From CALFBG01 sp045110315 (GTDB taxonomy: Bacteria; Bacteroidota; Bacteroidia; Chitinophagales; Saprospiraceae), in the NCBI GenBank assembly GCA_045110315.1, contig JBGCFY010000102.1:1-42461 (forward strand): DNA of 42,461 bases, written 5' to 3'. Position 1 is the first letter of the stretch. Each line of letters starts with the position of its first letter. The position numbers and the translations under genes were made by a program. Positions 9,135 to 16,046 of the stretch are shown here, piece by piece. The notes below the pieces were generated by a model. That model was not told the DNA's origin. It worked only from the letters and a program-made list of their open reading frames with translations, and ran no database searches.

Positions 9135-9620
9135 TTAGTCTTCTTGCAATTTGAAATCTCTTTTGCCGCCCGTTTTTTCTACGAGTCGAGTTGCTTTGAT
9201 GCAAATATCATGAGAAAAAGCTTTGCACATATCATAAATCGTTAAGGCGGCAACGCTTGCTCCTGTCAGGGCTTCCATTTCTACGCCCGTTTTGGAAGTG
9301 ACGATAGCTGTACACTCCACAACAACCTCTTCCTGTTCATTTAAGTTAATTTCAATCTGACAGTCTTCCATGCCGATCGGATGGCACAGGGGAATGAGTT
9401 CCGCCGTTTTTTTCGCACCCATGATACCCGCAATAATCGCCGTTTGGAAAACGGCACCTTTCTTCGTTTGGATATCTCCTGCTTTCAGGTGTTGCAGAAT
9501 TTCGGCGTTCAACTGAACGATCGCTCTTGCTTTTGCGAGTCGGCGAGTGATCGCTTTTGTACTGACATCAACCATGGAAGGTTTGCCAGTTTCGTCGAGA
9601 TGGGTAAATTGAGTAGACAT
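9135..9620 (-). CDS. moaC: Cyclic pyranopterin monophosphate synthase MoaC
   Basis: MoaC converts the MoaA product to cPMP. The start chosen is the ATG at 9618-9620 (MSTQFTHLDETGKPSMVDVS), giving 161 residues, the usual MoaC length. An upstream ATG at 9657-9659 would add 13 hydrophobic residues not normal for the family. Conserved blocks: GKPSMVDVS, AELIPLCHPIGMEDC, TGVEMEALTGASVAALTIYDMCKA and KTGGKRDF. D130 and K133 correspond to the catalytic aspartate and lysine of characterised MoaC. It is convergent with moaE. Function is secure. Confidence 0.96.
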   Translation of the reverse strand: MSTQFTHLDETGKPSMVDVSTKAITRRLAKARAIVQLNAEILQHLKAGDIQTKKGAVFQTAIIAGIMGAKKTAELIPLCHPIGMEDCQIEINLNEQEEVVVECTAIVTSKTGVEMEALTGASVAALTIYDMCKAFSHDICIKATRLVEKTGGKRDFKLQED

Positions 9621-9777
9621 GGGCAGTATTAGGATTAGTACATAAAAGTTTAAGTCCAAAGTTAGTCAATTTCAGAGGCTTTTACAAAAAAGTCTGCTTC
9701 GACTCAACAATTAAGCGCTATGAAAAGAACTTGTTTAAAAACTTCGATAATTGTTCCTTCATTTCCAGTTAAAATGC

Positions 9778-9785
9778 TAGCTTTG
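9778..9785 (+). promoter_or_regulatory. Candidate -7 box for the CoA-transferase operon
   Basis: TAGCTTTG matches the Bacteroidota -7 consensus TAnnTTTG exactly and ends 22 bases before the scoA ATG. The expected TTG about 19-20 bases upstream is only weakly present (TTCC), so this is a half-supported promoter. Confidence 0.4.
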
Positions 9786-9807
9786 GTATTAAATAAAATA
9801 GTACTTT

Positions 9808-10506
9808 ATGAACAAAATAGTAGCCAACGCAGAGGCAGCCATTGCCGGGATTACAGATCACATGACCTTGATGTTGGGTGGTTTTGGTCTTTGTGGGATT
9901 CCTGAAAATTGTATTAGTGCGCTTGTCCAGCAAGGCGTTACAGGTTTGACTTGTATTTCTAATAATGCAGGCGTTGACGATTTCGGTTTAGGCTTGTTGC
10001 TCCAAAAGCGGCAAATCAAAAAGATGATTTCTTCTTACGTGGGAGAAAACGACGAATTTGAGCGGCAAATGCTTAGTGGGGAATTAGAAGTTGATCTGAT
10101 TCCACAAGGTTCTTTGGCGGCGCGTTGTCAAGCGGGTGGTTCTGGGATTCCTGCGTTTTATACGCCAGCTGGTTTCGGAACCGAAGTAGCCGAAGGAAAA
10201 GAAGTTCGATATTTTAATGGAAAAGCACATATTTTAGAACATGCGCTAACGGCAGATTTTGCGATTGTGAAGGCTTGGAAAGGCGATCGATTTGGAAATC
10301 TTGTATTCAAAGGAACCGCACGCAATTTTAATCCGCTAATGGCGATGGCTGGAAAAATTACGATAGCGGAAGTTGAGGAGCTCGTAGAACCCGGGGAGTT
10401 AGATCCAAATAATATTCATACGCCTGTCATTTTTGTACAAAGAATTTTCCAAGGCACGGATTACGAAAAGCGCATTGAGCAAAGAACGGTTCGTCCTCGA
10501 TCTTAA
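9808..10506 (+). CDS. scoA: 3-oxoacid CoA-transferase, subunit A
   Basis: Family I CoA-transferase alpha subunit, which with subunit B moves CoA between succinyl-CoA (or another donor) and acetoacetate or related 3-oxoacids in ketone-body and short-chain acid use. The 232-residue product carries GGFGLCGIPENCI near residues 29-41, the CoA-binding signature, followed by SNNAGVDDFGLG, ELEVDLIPQGSLAARCQAGGSGIPAFYTPAGFGT and a GKITIAEVEELVEPGELDPNNIHTP-type C-terminal block. Subunit B follows after 56 bp. Exact substrate cannot be read from sequence; succinyl-CoA:3-oxoacid is the closest match by motif. Confidence 0.92.
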   Translation: MNKIVANAEAAIAGITDHMTLMLGGFGLCGIPENCISALVQQGVTGLTCISNNAGVDDFGLGLLLQKRQIKKMISSYVGENDEFERQMLSGELEVDLIPQGSLAARCQAGGSGIPAFYTPAGFGTEVAEGKEVRYFNGKAHILEHALTADFAIVKAWKGDRFGNLVFKGTARNFNPLMAMAGKITIAEVEELVEPGELDPNNIHTPVIFVQRIFQGTDYEKRIEQRTVRPRS

Positions 10507-10562
10507 GCTATTGGTTACAGTTGTTAGAGTATACTGATCTTTAAAATTTTAAATTAATCTTC

Positions 10563-11219
10563 ATGTTAGATAAGACAGGTATTGCGAAACGGATCGCGCA
10601 GGAATTACAAGATGGCTGGTACGTTAATTTGGGAATTGGTATTCCTACTTTAATTGCGAATTATATTCCCAAAGGAATCAGCGTTGAGTTTCAATCCGAA
10701 AATGGTATTTTAGGAATGGGCCCTTTTCCTTTTGAAGGCGAAGAAGATGCGGATCTTATCAACGCGGGTAAGCAAACCGTAACGGCAATGCCCGGCGCTT
10801 CTATTTTTGACTCTGCTACGAGTTTTGCCATGATTCGTGGTCAGCATATTCAACTTACAGTACTCGGTGCGATGGAAGTTTCTGATCGCGGAGATATTGC
10901 CAACTGGAAAATTCCTGGCAAAATGGTCAAAGGAATGGGAGGCGCGATGGATTTGGTGGCTTCCGCGGATAATATCATCGTGGCGATGATGCACACCAAT
11001 AAAAAAGGCATTTCAAAACTCTTAAAACACTGTACTTTACCGTTAACGGGCGTGGCGTGTGTCAAAAAAGTAGTTACGAACTTAGCAGTATTAGATATCA
11101 CGCCAAATGGCTTTAAATTATTGGAGCGAGCACCTGGTGTTTCCGTAGAAACGATTAAAGCAGCTACGGAAGGAAGGCTAATTATTGAAGGAGACATTCC
11201 TGAAATGCAAATTGACTAA
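10563..11219 (+). CDS. scoB: 3-oxoacid CoA-transferase, subunit B
   Basis: Beta subunit of the family I CoA-transferase, carrying the catalytic glutamate that forms the glutamyl-CoA thioester. In this 218-residue protein it is E46 in FQSENGILGMGP. Other family blocks are WYVNLGIGIPTL, GASIFDSATSFAMIRG, HIQLTVLGAMEVSDRGDIANW and GAMDLV. Length is typical. The stop codon overlaps the start of the next gene (TAATG at 11217-11221), so translation of the downstream regulator is probably coupled to this gene. Confidence 0.93.
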   Translation: MLDKTGIAKRIAQELQDGWYVNLGIGIPTLIANYIPKGISVEFQSENGILGMGPFPFEGEEDADLINAGKQTVTAMPGASIFDSATSFAMIRGQHIQLTVLGAMEVSDRGDIANWKIPGKMVKGMGGAMDLVASADNIIVAMMHTNKKGISKLLKHCTLPLTGVACVKKVVTNLAVLDITPNGFKLLERAPGVSVETIKAATEGRLIIEGDIPEMQID

Positions 11220-11788
11220 TGGCTCCGCTCCAACAGTATTTACAAACTTATTTTGGGGTGCAATCCGATCAGCTTCCTGAATTGAGTTCATTATTTGTAA
11301 CGGAACAACTTGAAAAAGGAGATTTTTTTGTCCGACAAGGCCAATACTGTCGGAAAATGAGTTTCGTGAAATCGGGCTATTTAAGAATTTCTGCACAAGT
11401 CGAAGATAAAGAGGTTACCCAATGGATCGCGGAGCGCGATTACTTCGTTACAGACTTGGCCAGTTTTCTTCTACAAACTCCTGCCAGGTGGCAAATTCAA
11501 GCCTTGACGCCCGTTGAGCTATTCAGTATTTCTTTTGATCACTATCAAAAAATTCACGAGGTACTTCCCACTTGGCCGCAAATTGAAAAACAATTTCTTA
11601 CCCACTGTTTTATTACATTAGAAAATCGAGTATTTTCCTTTCTTTCTATGTCTGCACAGGAAAGATACGAACAGCTTTTTCAAGAAAGTCCTACCCTATT
11701 TAATCATGTTCCACTCCATTATCTTGCCTCCATGCTTGGTATGACTCCCGAAACATTTAGTCGAATTAGAAAAAATCTTAGTGCTTAA
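11219..11788 (+). CDS. Crp/Fnr-family regulator with cyclic-nucleotide-binding fold
   Basis: A 189-residue protein with an N-terminal cNMP-type beta-barrel (EKGDFFVRQGQYCRKMSFVKSGYLRI) and a C-terminal helix-turn-helix (LHYLASMLGMTPETFSRIRK). This is the short Crp/Fnr type common in Bacteroidota. The phosphate-binding cassette looks degenerate (no FGE..L...R.A), so the effector may not be cAMP or cGMP. It starts on the last base of the scoB stop codon, so it is almost certainly in the scoAB operon and may regulate it. No Fe-S cysteine cluster of Fnr type is seen. Confidence 0.85.
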   Translation: MAPLQQYLQTYFGVQSDQLPELSSLFVTEQLEKGDFFVRQGQYCRKMSFVKSGYLRISAQVEDKEVTQWIAERDYFVTDLASFLLQTPARWQIQALTPVELFSISFDHYQKIHEVLPTWPQIEKQFLTHCFITLENRVFSFLSMSAQERYEQLFQESPTLFNHVPLHYLASMLGMTPETFSRIRKNLSA

Positions 11789-11883
11789 ACTCAATTCTTG
11801 ATCTATGTCAAGGCGAACTTGCTTTAGAAGCTTGATCTTTGTTTTATCAAAAAAAACAATATCATTCTTCAAATTCAAATCAA

Positions 11884-12324
11884 ATGTTTCAAGCCAAAAT
11901 CAGCACACAAATTCAAATCAAAGCAAGCCCCGGTGCAGTGTGGGACGTCCTCACTAATTTTCAAGAATACCCCAATTGGAATCCCTTTTTGACGGAAGTC
12001 AGTGGAACTTTAGCCAAAGGGGAATCACTCAAGATCAACGCGGGAGGAATGCGTTTTAAACCAAAAATATTACGGTTAGAAACTTCAAGGGAGTTACAAT
12101 GGTTGGGTCACTTATTCTTTACAGGATTATTTGATGGCACACATCACTTTCTATTAAATGAGAATTCTGATGGGAGTACACAATTCATACATTGCGAAAA
12201 CTTTTCTGGAATCTTAATTCCACTGTTCCGAGGAAAACTACTCCGCGACACGAAAAACAATTTTGAAAAAATGAATCGGGCGCTGAAAAACTTAGTAGAG
12301 CAAAAAAATAATACGCAAACGTAA
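11884..12324 (+). CDS. SRPBCC (START/Bet v1-like) domain protein
   Basis: A 146-residue single-domain protein with the SRPBCC fold signature IQIKASPGAVWDVLTNFQEYPNWNPFLTEVSG, common to polyketide cyclase/dehydrase-like lipid- or small-ligand-binding proteins. The start at 11884 (MFQAKISTQIQIKAS) fits the domain; an upstream ATG at 11839 would add 15 polar residues. The C-terminal helix (LLRDTKNNFEKMNRALKNL) is typical. It lies 95 bp after the Crp-like gene on the same strand. The ligand is unknown. Confidence 0.85.
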   Translation: MFQAKISTQIQIKASPGAVWDVLTNFQEYPNWNPFLTEVSGTLAKGESLKINAGGMRFKPKILRLETSRELQWLGHLFFTGLFDGTHHFLLNENSDGSTQFIHCENFSGILIPLFRGKLLRDTKNNFEKMNRALKNLVEQKNNTQT

Positions 12325-12758
12325 CTAAACTTTATACGGACTTGCAAACTCCGAAGCTCTTTTGCATCCCATCCGCAAGCGGTAAATTCTATTCAGCATT
12401 TATGCAGCCATAGCTGCGGTGACGAGAAATAAGGGGAAGTACTGGATTGCAATGTTTTAGCTCTAGGTATTAAGATCTATTTTAAAACAACTTCTCATTT
12501 TGAAACGCTTTTTCCAACAATTTTAGGGGTTAAACAATTCAAAAAAAACACTTTTGGGGTAACAAGCCGTACACAAAAAAGTAGTTTTTAGGGTAAAGTG
12601 AACACTCTTTAGTCTAAAAATTGACAACTATTCGCTTTTTTCTTGATTAACTAGTATAAATCTACTACTTTTACTACATCGAAGGTCAATCCTATCACTT
12701 TCTATCCGATAGAATTGCCTCTTTTATTGTAAATAGTTTTAATTTTTCATAATAGTAC
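12325..12758 (+). other. 434-bp gap with tandem motifs and promoter-like sequence, no ORF
   Basis: Convergent gap between the SRPBCC gene and the BioD-like gene. No protein-coding frame is convincing. It contains small GC-rich hairpins (CCGC/GCGG near 12373-12382; GCAGC/GCTGC at 12404-12417), a copy of the dispersed TTTTAAAACAACTTC (12480-12494), three imperfect direct repeats of a TTTTAGGGGTTAA-type word (12521, 12552, 12586), and TTG-N20-TACTTTTA (12643-12673), one base off the TAnnTTTG box. A strong terminator follows at 12759. Confidence 0.5.
12521..12598 (+). repeat. Three imperfect direct repeats (TTTTaGGGgTaAa)
   Basis: TTTTAGGGGTTAAA at 12521-12534, TTTTGGGGTAAC at 12552-12563 and TTTTTAGGGTAAA at 12586-12598. 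The starts are spaced 31 and 34 bases apart, about three helical turns, as in tandem operator sites. The binding factor is unknown. Confidence 0.4.
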
Positions 12759-12807
12759 AAAGCCGTCAAATTCTGAGCAATCAGATTCTGGCGGCTTTAG
12801 TTTTTTT
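12759..12807 (+). terminator. Strong plus-strand intrinsic terminator
   Basis: AAAGCCG (12759-12765) pairs with CGGCTTT (12792-12798), and inside it CTGA (12773-12776) pairs with TCAG (12781-12784) around a GCAA loop. A run of seven T (12801-12807) follows. The direction is clearly plus strand, but the nearest plus-strand gene ends 434 bp upstream, so it may instead terminate an unannotated short transcript. Confidence 0.75.
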
Positions 12808-12877
12808 AAACGGTCGTATTTTTGTGTAAAATAGCTGTGCAATTCAACTACTAGTTCATTTTAAATGACGGCTACAA

Positions 12878-13990
12878 TTATAGTTTTGAAAGTTTATCAA
12901 TGATAAGGTCGACATCGACATTTTCTCGAATGAGCTGAATCGCCCGCTTAGTTTTCCAAGGCGTATGCGTATTAATTTTTACTTCGATACGACTAACTTT
13001 TACAACTGCACCAAAAGTATCTAAAGTAGTAGTGATAACGGGCGTTTCGTGCTTAATAATGTATTCTCGGGCACGCTCGGTTATTTTCAAACCTTCTTCG
13101 TGAACGCCGTCACCAGTAATGATAATTCCAGCCAATGGCGATTCCAGTTTCTGGATTTTTGCAATTGAGCTAATCTTTTTAATGGCTTCGTCTAAACGCT
13201 TTGCGCTCACCACGAGCATCATATTCTTATAAGTTGAAATTTCCTTTACGTTAACCAGAGAACCTGCTACGATGTGTTCGATTCTGTTGTACAGTTTCAA
13301 TTGATTAAATAAAATTTTACCTTGAATAGCACTCATTACCGTTTCCATCAGAGGAAAAGACATCCGTTTATCGAAGGGCAAAGTTCCAATTAGATCCAAG
13401 TTCCATTGTTTTAATTTTTTGCCGACGTAATATTGTACCTGATCAATTTTATCGGGAAAGACTTTATTGACAATCACGCCTAAAATTGGAATATTGAAAT
13501 GTCTAAATTGTGCGATACTCAAAGTCAGCCGATCAATGGTATTACCAATTCCTCCTTCCGCAATCATCAAAACTCCTGCATCAAGGATTCTAGCAACTTG
13601 AGCGTTGGAGACATCAGCAACGCTTCCGACACCGGGATGCCCCGTACCTTCGTAGACAACTACTTCGTGTCGCTCCGTCAAAATTTTAGAACTGGCAATG
13701 ATCTGCTCGTGAAATTTAAAATTCTCAGGATGATCAATGTAAGCTTTGGTTACCCCTTTTCCCATAACTACGGGACTATGTATACTTGCATCTACTTTGA
13801 AGTCCAACATCTCCGAAAATAGTACAACATCTTTATCAATAATTTGTCCATCTACCGTGAGATGACTCTGCCCTACGGGTTTGCAGTAGCCAACATTTTT
13901 ACCTTGCAATAAAATATTACTTACGAGACCCAAGGTAGAGGTCGTTTTTCCAACGTGTTGTCCAGTGGCAGCGACGTATAGTGGTTTCAT
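12878..13990 (-). CDS. BioD-like P-loop NTPase with DRTGG domain (phosphotransacetylase N-terminal type)
   Basis: A 370-residue protein resembling the N-terminal half of long phosphotransacetylases (COG0857). The P-loop GQHVGKTT is at residues 10-17 in MKPLYVAATGQHVGKTTSTLG, as in dethiobiotin synthetase/CobB-like enzymes. GTGHPGVGSVADVSNAQVARIL and GGIGNTIDRLTLSIAQF follow, then PILGVIVNKVFPDK. From about residue 210 a DRTGG-like domain is present (GKILFNQLKLYNRIEHIVAGSL, plus LAGIIITGDG). The phosphotransacetylase catalytic domain is absent, so it should not have that activity. Known homologues of this half are regulatory; the role here is unknown. It stands alone on the minus strand with 330 bp upstream. 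Confidence 0.8.
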   Translation of the reverse strand: MKPLYVAATGQHVGKTTSTLGLVSNILLQGKNVGYCKPVGQSHLTVDGQIIDKDVVLFSEMLDFKVDASIHSPVVMGKGVTKAYIDHPENFKFHEQIIASSKILTERHEVVVYEGTGHPGVGSVADVSNAQVARILDAGVLMIAEGGIGNTIDRLTLSIAQFRHFNIPILGVIVNKVFPDKIDQVQYYVGKKLKQWNLDLIGTLPFDKRMSFPLMETVMSAIQGKILFNQLKLYNRIEHIVAGSLVNVKEISTYKNMMLVVSAKRLDEAIKKISSIAKIQKLESPLAGIIITGDGVHEEGLKITERAREYIIKHETPVITTTLDTFGAVVKVSRIEVKINTHTPWKTKRAIQLIRENVDVDLIIDKLSKL

Positions 13991-14320
13991 GTTTTTGTAG
14001 TATTAAATAGGTTGTTGCTTAGAGCAGTAAGATAGGGATATTTTTCAGTCTTCCCGAAAACTTTACGCCTCTTATAAGAAAAAAATAAGATAGGTGAAAA
14101 TTTGTCGGTGCGTTGGTGATTGATTTTCTAGTATGGGAAATCTGTTGTTCCATAAAATAGAAATCAAAGAAGGATTAGTAATAGATTCTACCATTTTCAA
14201 AATCATTCACCAATGCTTCGTTTGCGGTAGTTGGAGTTCCTTCGTCCTTCCAAAACTACCATTGTATTCATCAGGTAATACTTTAAAAATATCAGCTAGC
14301 TAGCAATAGTCGTAAAATAT
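13991..14320. other. 330-bp intergenic region upstream of the BioD-like gene
   Basis: Lies between the BioD-like gene start and the HxlR gene stop, both minus strand. No intact gene. On the minus strand a short fragment at 14175-14255 reads as a plausible protein end (see the pseudogene entry). No convincing terminator for the HxlR gene or promoter box for the BioD-like gene was found. Confidence 0.45.
14175..14255 (-). pseudogene. Possible gene remnant with an LGFP-repeat-like tail
   Basis: A 26-codon open stretch without a start codon, bounded upstream by a TAG (14256-14258), ends in a TAA. It reads WKDEGTPTTANEAL then NDFENGRIYY, which resembles an LGFP repeat (G-P-T, F-E-x-G-x-I-Y). It could be the last trace of a lost gene or chance; the length is too short to decide. 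Confidence 0.25.
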
Positions 14321-14680
14321 TTACTCGGTACAAGATTTACTTGGCTCTGCAAGTAAATGATCATTACTCCATTGCATGATCTCAGTAAGGATATGCTCTA
14401 AGGATTTTCCTTTATCTGTCAAACGGTATTCAACTTTGGGCGGAACGACGGGGTAGGATTTTCGAAAAATGAGTGCTTGTTGTTCTAAACCTTTCAGTTG
14501 TTGCGATAGCATTTTTTGACTAATCCCATTGATGGCCTTGTTGAGTTCATTAAACCTCATAACTTCTTTCCGTAGCAATAACCAAATAATCACTGGCTTC
14601 CATTTACCACCAACTTGCGTCATGAAGATGGTAATCGGGCACTCTTGCGCTTCGTCGTATTTTTTTTCAATTATTTTCAT
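14321..14680 (-). CDS. HxlR-family winged-helix regulator
   Basis: A 119-residue DNA-binding protein with the MarR-like HxlR signature: ECPITIFMTQVGGKWKPVIIWLLL at the N-terminus, then MRFNELNKAINGISQKMLSQQLKGLE (recognition helix), EYRLTDKGKSL in the wing. C14 is at the position that in Bacillus HypR/YodB-type members is a thiol sensor of electrophiles or disulfide stress; C117 is the only other cysteine. It is divergent from an SDR oxidoreductase gene, the usual arrangement in which the regulator controls the oxidoreductase through sites in the shared 108-bp gap. Confidence 0.9.
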   Translation of the reverse strand: MKIIEKKYDEAQECPITIFMTQVGGKWKPVIIWLLLRKEVMRFNELNKAINGISQKMLSQQLKGLEQQALIFRKSYPVVPPKVEYRLTDKGKSLEHILTEIMQWSNDHLLAEPSKSCTE

Positions 14681-14716
14681 TTTTTAACTGCTTGAAGATC
14701 AGTAATTCTGAGTAAT

Positions 14717-14747
14717 AAGTAAGTAAGTTACCAAAAAGTAAGTACTT
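14717..14747. promoter_or_regulatory. Candidate HxlR operator
   Basis: The HxlR/SDR gap has a repeated AAGTAAGT word on either side of an inverted TTAC-N6-GTAA (14728-14741), ending in the perfect palindrome AAGTACTT (14740-14747). HxlR/YodB-type regulators are known to bind TACT-N7-AGTA-like palindromes. It overlaps the start of the SDR promoter below, which suits repression. The binding itself is inference. Confidence 0.45.
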
Positions 14748-14776
14748 GTCCGAAAATTAATATTAATATAGTTTTG
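14746..14776 (+). promoter_or_regulatory. Bacteroidota-type promoter of the SDR gene
   Basis: TTG at 14746-14748, a 20-base spacer, and TAGTTTTG at 14769-14776, a full match to TAnnTTTG. The ATG follows 12 bases later at 14789, so the leader would be only a few bases long. The -33 element overlaps the candidate HxlR operator. Confidence 0.6.
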
Positions 14777-14788
14777 TACAAAAAAATT

Positions 14789-15520
14789 ATGCATCAGAAA
14801 ACAATTCTTATCACGGGAGGTACTTCTGGAATAGGCTTTTCCTGTGCCGCTTACTTACTTAAAAGTGAATATCAAGTGATTATCACGGGACGCAACGAAG
14901 CAAATTTAGCAACGGCGTTGCAGCAACTTGGTCCTAAGGCTAGCGGATATTTATGCGATACTGCCCTACTTTCTGATATTGATCAACTGGTAGCAAGCTT
15001 AGCTGATACCAAACTTAATGGTTTATTCATCAATGCTGGAATTTTTAAAGCAGCCAATTTTACAGAAACTACCGAAGCTATTTTTGACGAAACGATGGAC
15101 ATCAATTTTAAAGGAGCTTTCTTTACCATTCAAAAAATGCTTCCTTTACTGAAAAATCCAGCAAGCGTCGTACTCAATACTTCCATCGTCGTTTTTAAAG
15201 CCTTTGCCCAGACGAGCGCTTATACCGCGAGCAAAGCCGCACTAGAAGGGATTGCTAAGGTATTAAATATCGAGCTGGCAACCAAAGGAATAAGAGTCAA
15301 TATCATCAGCCCTGGCGTCACTAAAAGTCCTATTCAAAAAAAATCGGGTATGAGTGAGGAAGCGATTCAAGAATTGCTTACCCATTTTTCAAATCATTCT
15401 CCAATCGGTAGAATTGTGATGCCAGATGATATCGCTCCGATGGTAGAATTTTTACTCTCTGATAAATCTTTAGTGCTTAGAAATGAAAAAATTATTATTG
15501 ATGGTGGAACTACTTTATAA
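14789..15520 (+). CDS. SDR-family oxidoreductase
   Basis: A 243-residue classical short-chain dehydrogenase/reductase. The NAD(P)-binding TGGTSGIG is at residues 9-16, the NAG-type motif appears as INAGIF, and the catalytic Y145-x3-K149 lies in AYTASKAALEG. The C-terminal block RVNIISPGVTKSPI is typical. The start is the ATG at 14789 (MHQKTILITGG); the upstream TTG at 14774 lies inside the promoter box. It is divergent from the HxlR regulator, which probably represses it. The last 38 or 20 bases overlap the next gene. Substrate unknown. Confidence 0.92.
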   Translation: MHQKTILITGGTSGIGFSCAAYLLKSEYQVIITGRNEANLATALQQLGPKASGYLCDTALLSDIDQLVASLADTKLNGLFINAGIFKAANFTETTEAIFDETMDINFKGAFFTIQKMLPLLKNPASVVLNTSIVVFKAFAQTSAYTASKAALEGIAKVLNIELATKGIRVNIISPGVTKSPIQKKSGMSEEAIQELLTHFSNHSPIGRIVMPDDIAPMVEFLLSDKSLVLRNEKIIIDGGTTL

Positions 15521-15986
15521 ACCGAATCTCCTAACTTATTTATTTCTAATTTGCTGTAGTCTATGTATTTCGCTTAGCAGTTTTGGTCAAACTAAAATTG
15601 AGGCTAGCCAGACGAATGCGATGCGTTACGAACAAGGCTTATCGGCTTTGAATAAGTTAGATAGCAATGGTATCAATAAAGTCCTTCGCAGCTTAGAAGA
15701 AATTGCCCCTGAATTTGGAGACTATATTTTGACTTTTGCCTATGGGGACATTCACACCAAAAGCAGCTTGAGCACAAAAGAAAAACAGATTGCCACCATC
15801 GCAGCCCTAACCACAAAAGGCCATGCACTTCCTCAGTTGAAATTCCACATTCAGGCAGGTTTAAACCTAGGCTTAAAAGTAGAAGAAATAAAAGATGTGA
15901 TCCTACTAATGTCTGTCTACGCTGGATTTCCAGAAACCTTAAATTCACTGATGGTTTTGAAAGAAGTGGTCGAAGCTAGCAAATAA
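15501..15986 (+). CDS. Exported carboxymuconolactone decarboxylase-like protein
   Basis: The C-terminal domain reads as the CMD/AhpD-like fold: LSTKEKQIATIAALTTKGHALPQLKFHIQAGLNLGLKVEEIKDVILLMSVYAGFPETLNSLMVLKEV. The CxxC disulfide pair of AhpD is absent (the helix has GHALPQLKFH), so peroxidase activity of that type is unlikely. The N-terminus has a hydrophobic signal-like stretch (LLTYLFLICCSLCISLSSFG, then Q), suggesting periplasmic location. Two ATGs are possible: 15501 or 15483 (six residues more). Both overlap the end of the SDR gene, so the two are translationally coupled. Confidence 0.82.
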   Translation: MVELLYKPNLLTYLFLICCSLCISLSSFGQTKIEASQTNAMRYEQGLSALNKLDSNGINKVLRSLEEIAPEFGDYILTFAYGDIHTKSSLSTKEKQIATIAALTTKGHALPQLKFHIQAGLNLGLKVEEIKDVILLMSVYAGFPETLNSLMVLKEVVEASK

Positions 15987-16021
15987 TTTTAAGAACAGCT
16001 TATATAAAATGCAGCAATAAT

Positions 16022-16045
16022 AAAAGTTATTTGAAAAGTTATTTG
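16022..16045 (+). repeat. Tandem 12-bp duplication
   Basis: AAAAGTTATTTG occurs twice back to back (16022-16033 and 16034-16045), immediately before the stop codon of the minus-strand gene that ends at 16047. It looks like a replication-slippage duplication in a convergent gap. Confidence 0.6.
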
Positions 16046-16046
16046 G

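Noticed and set aside
9657..9659. Upstream ATG for moaC giving 174 residues
   Set aside because: The extra 13 residues are hydrophobic and not part of the family; the internal ATG at 9618-9620 gives the normal 161 residues.
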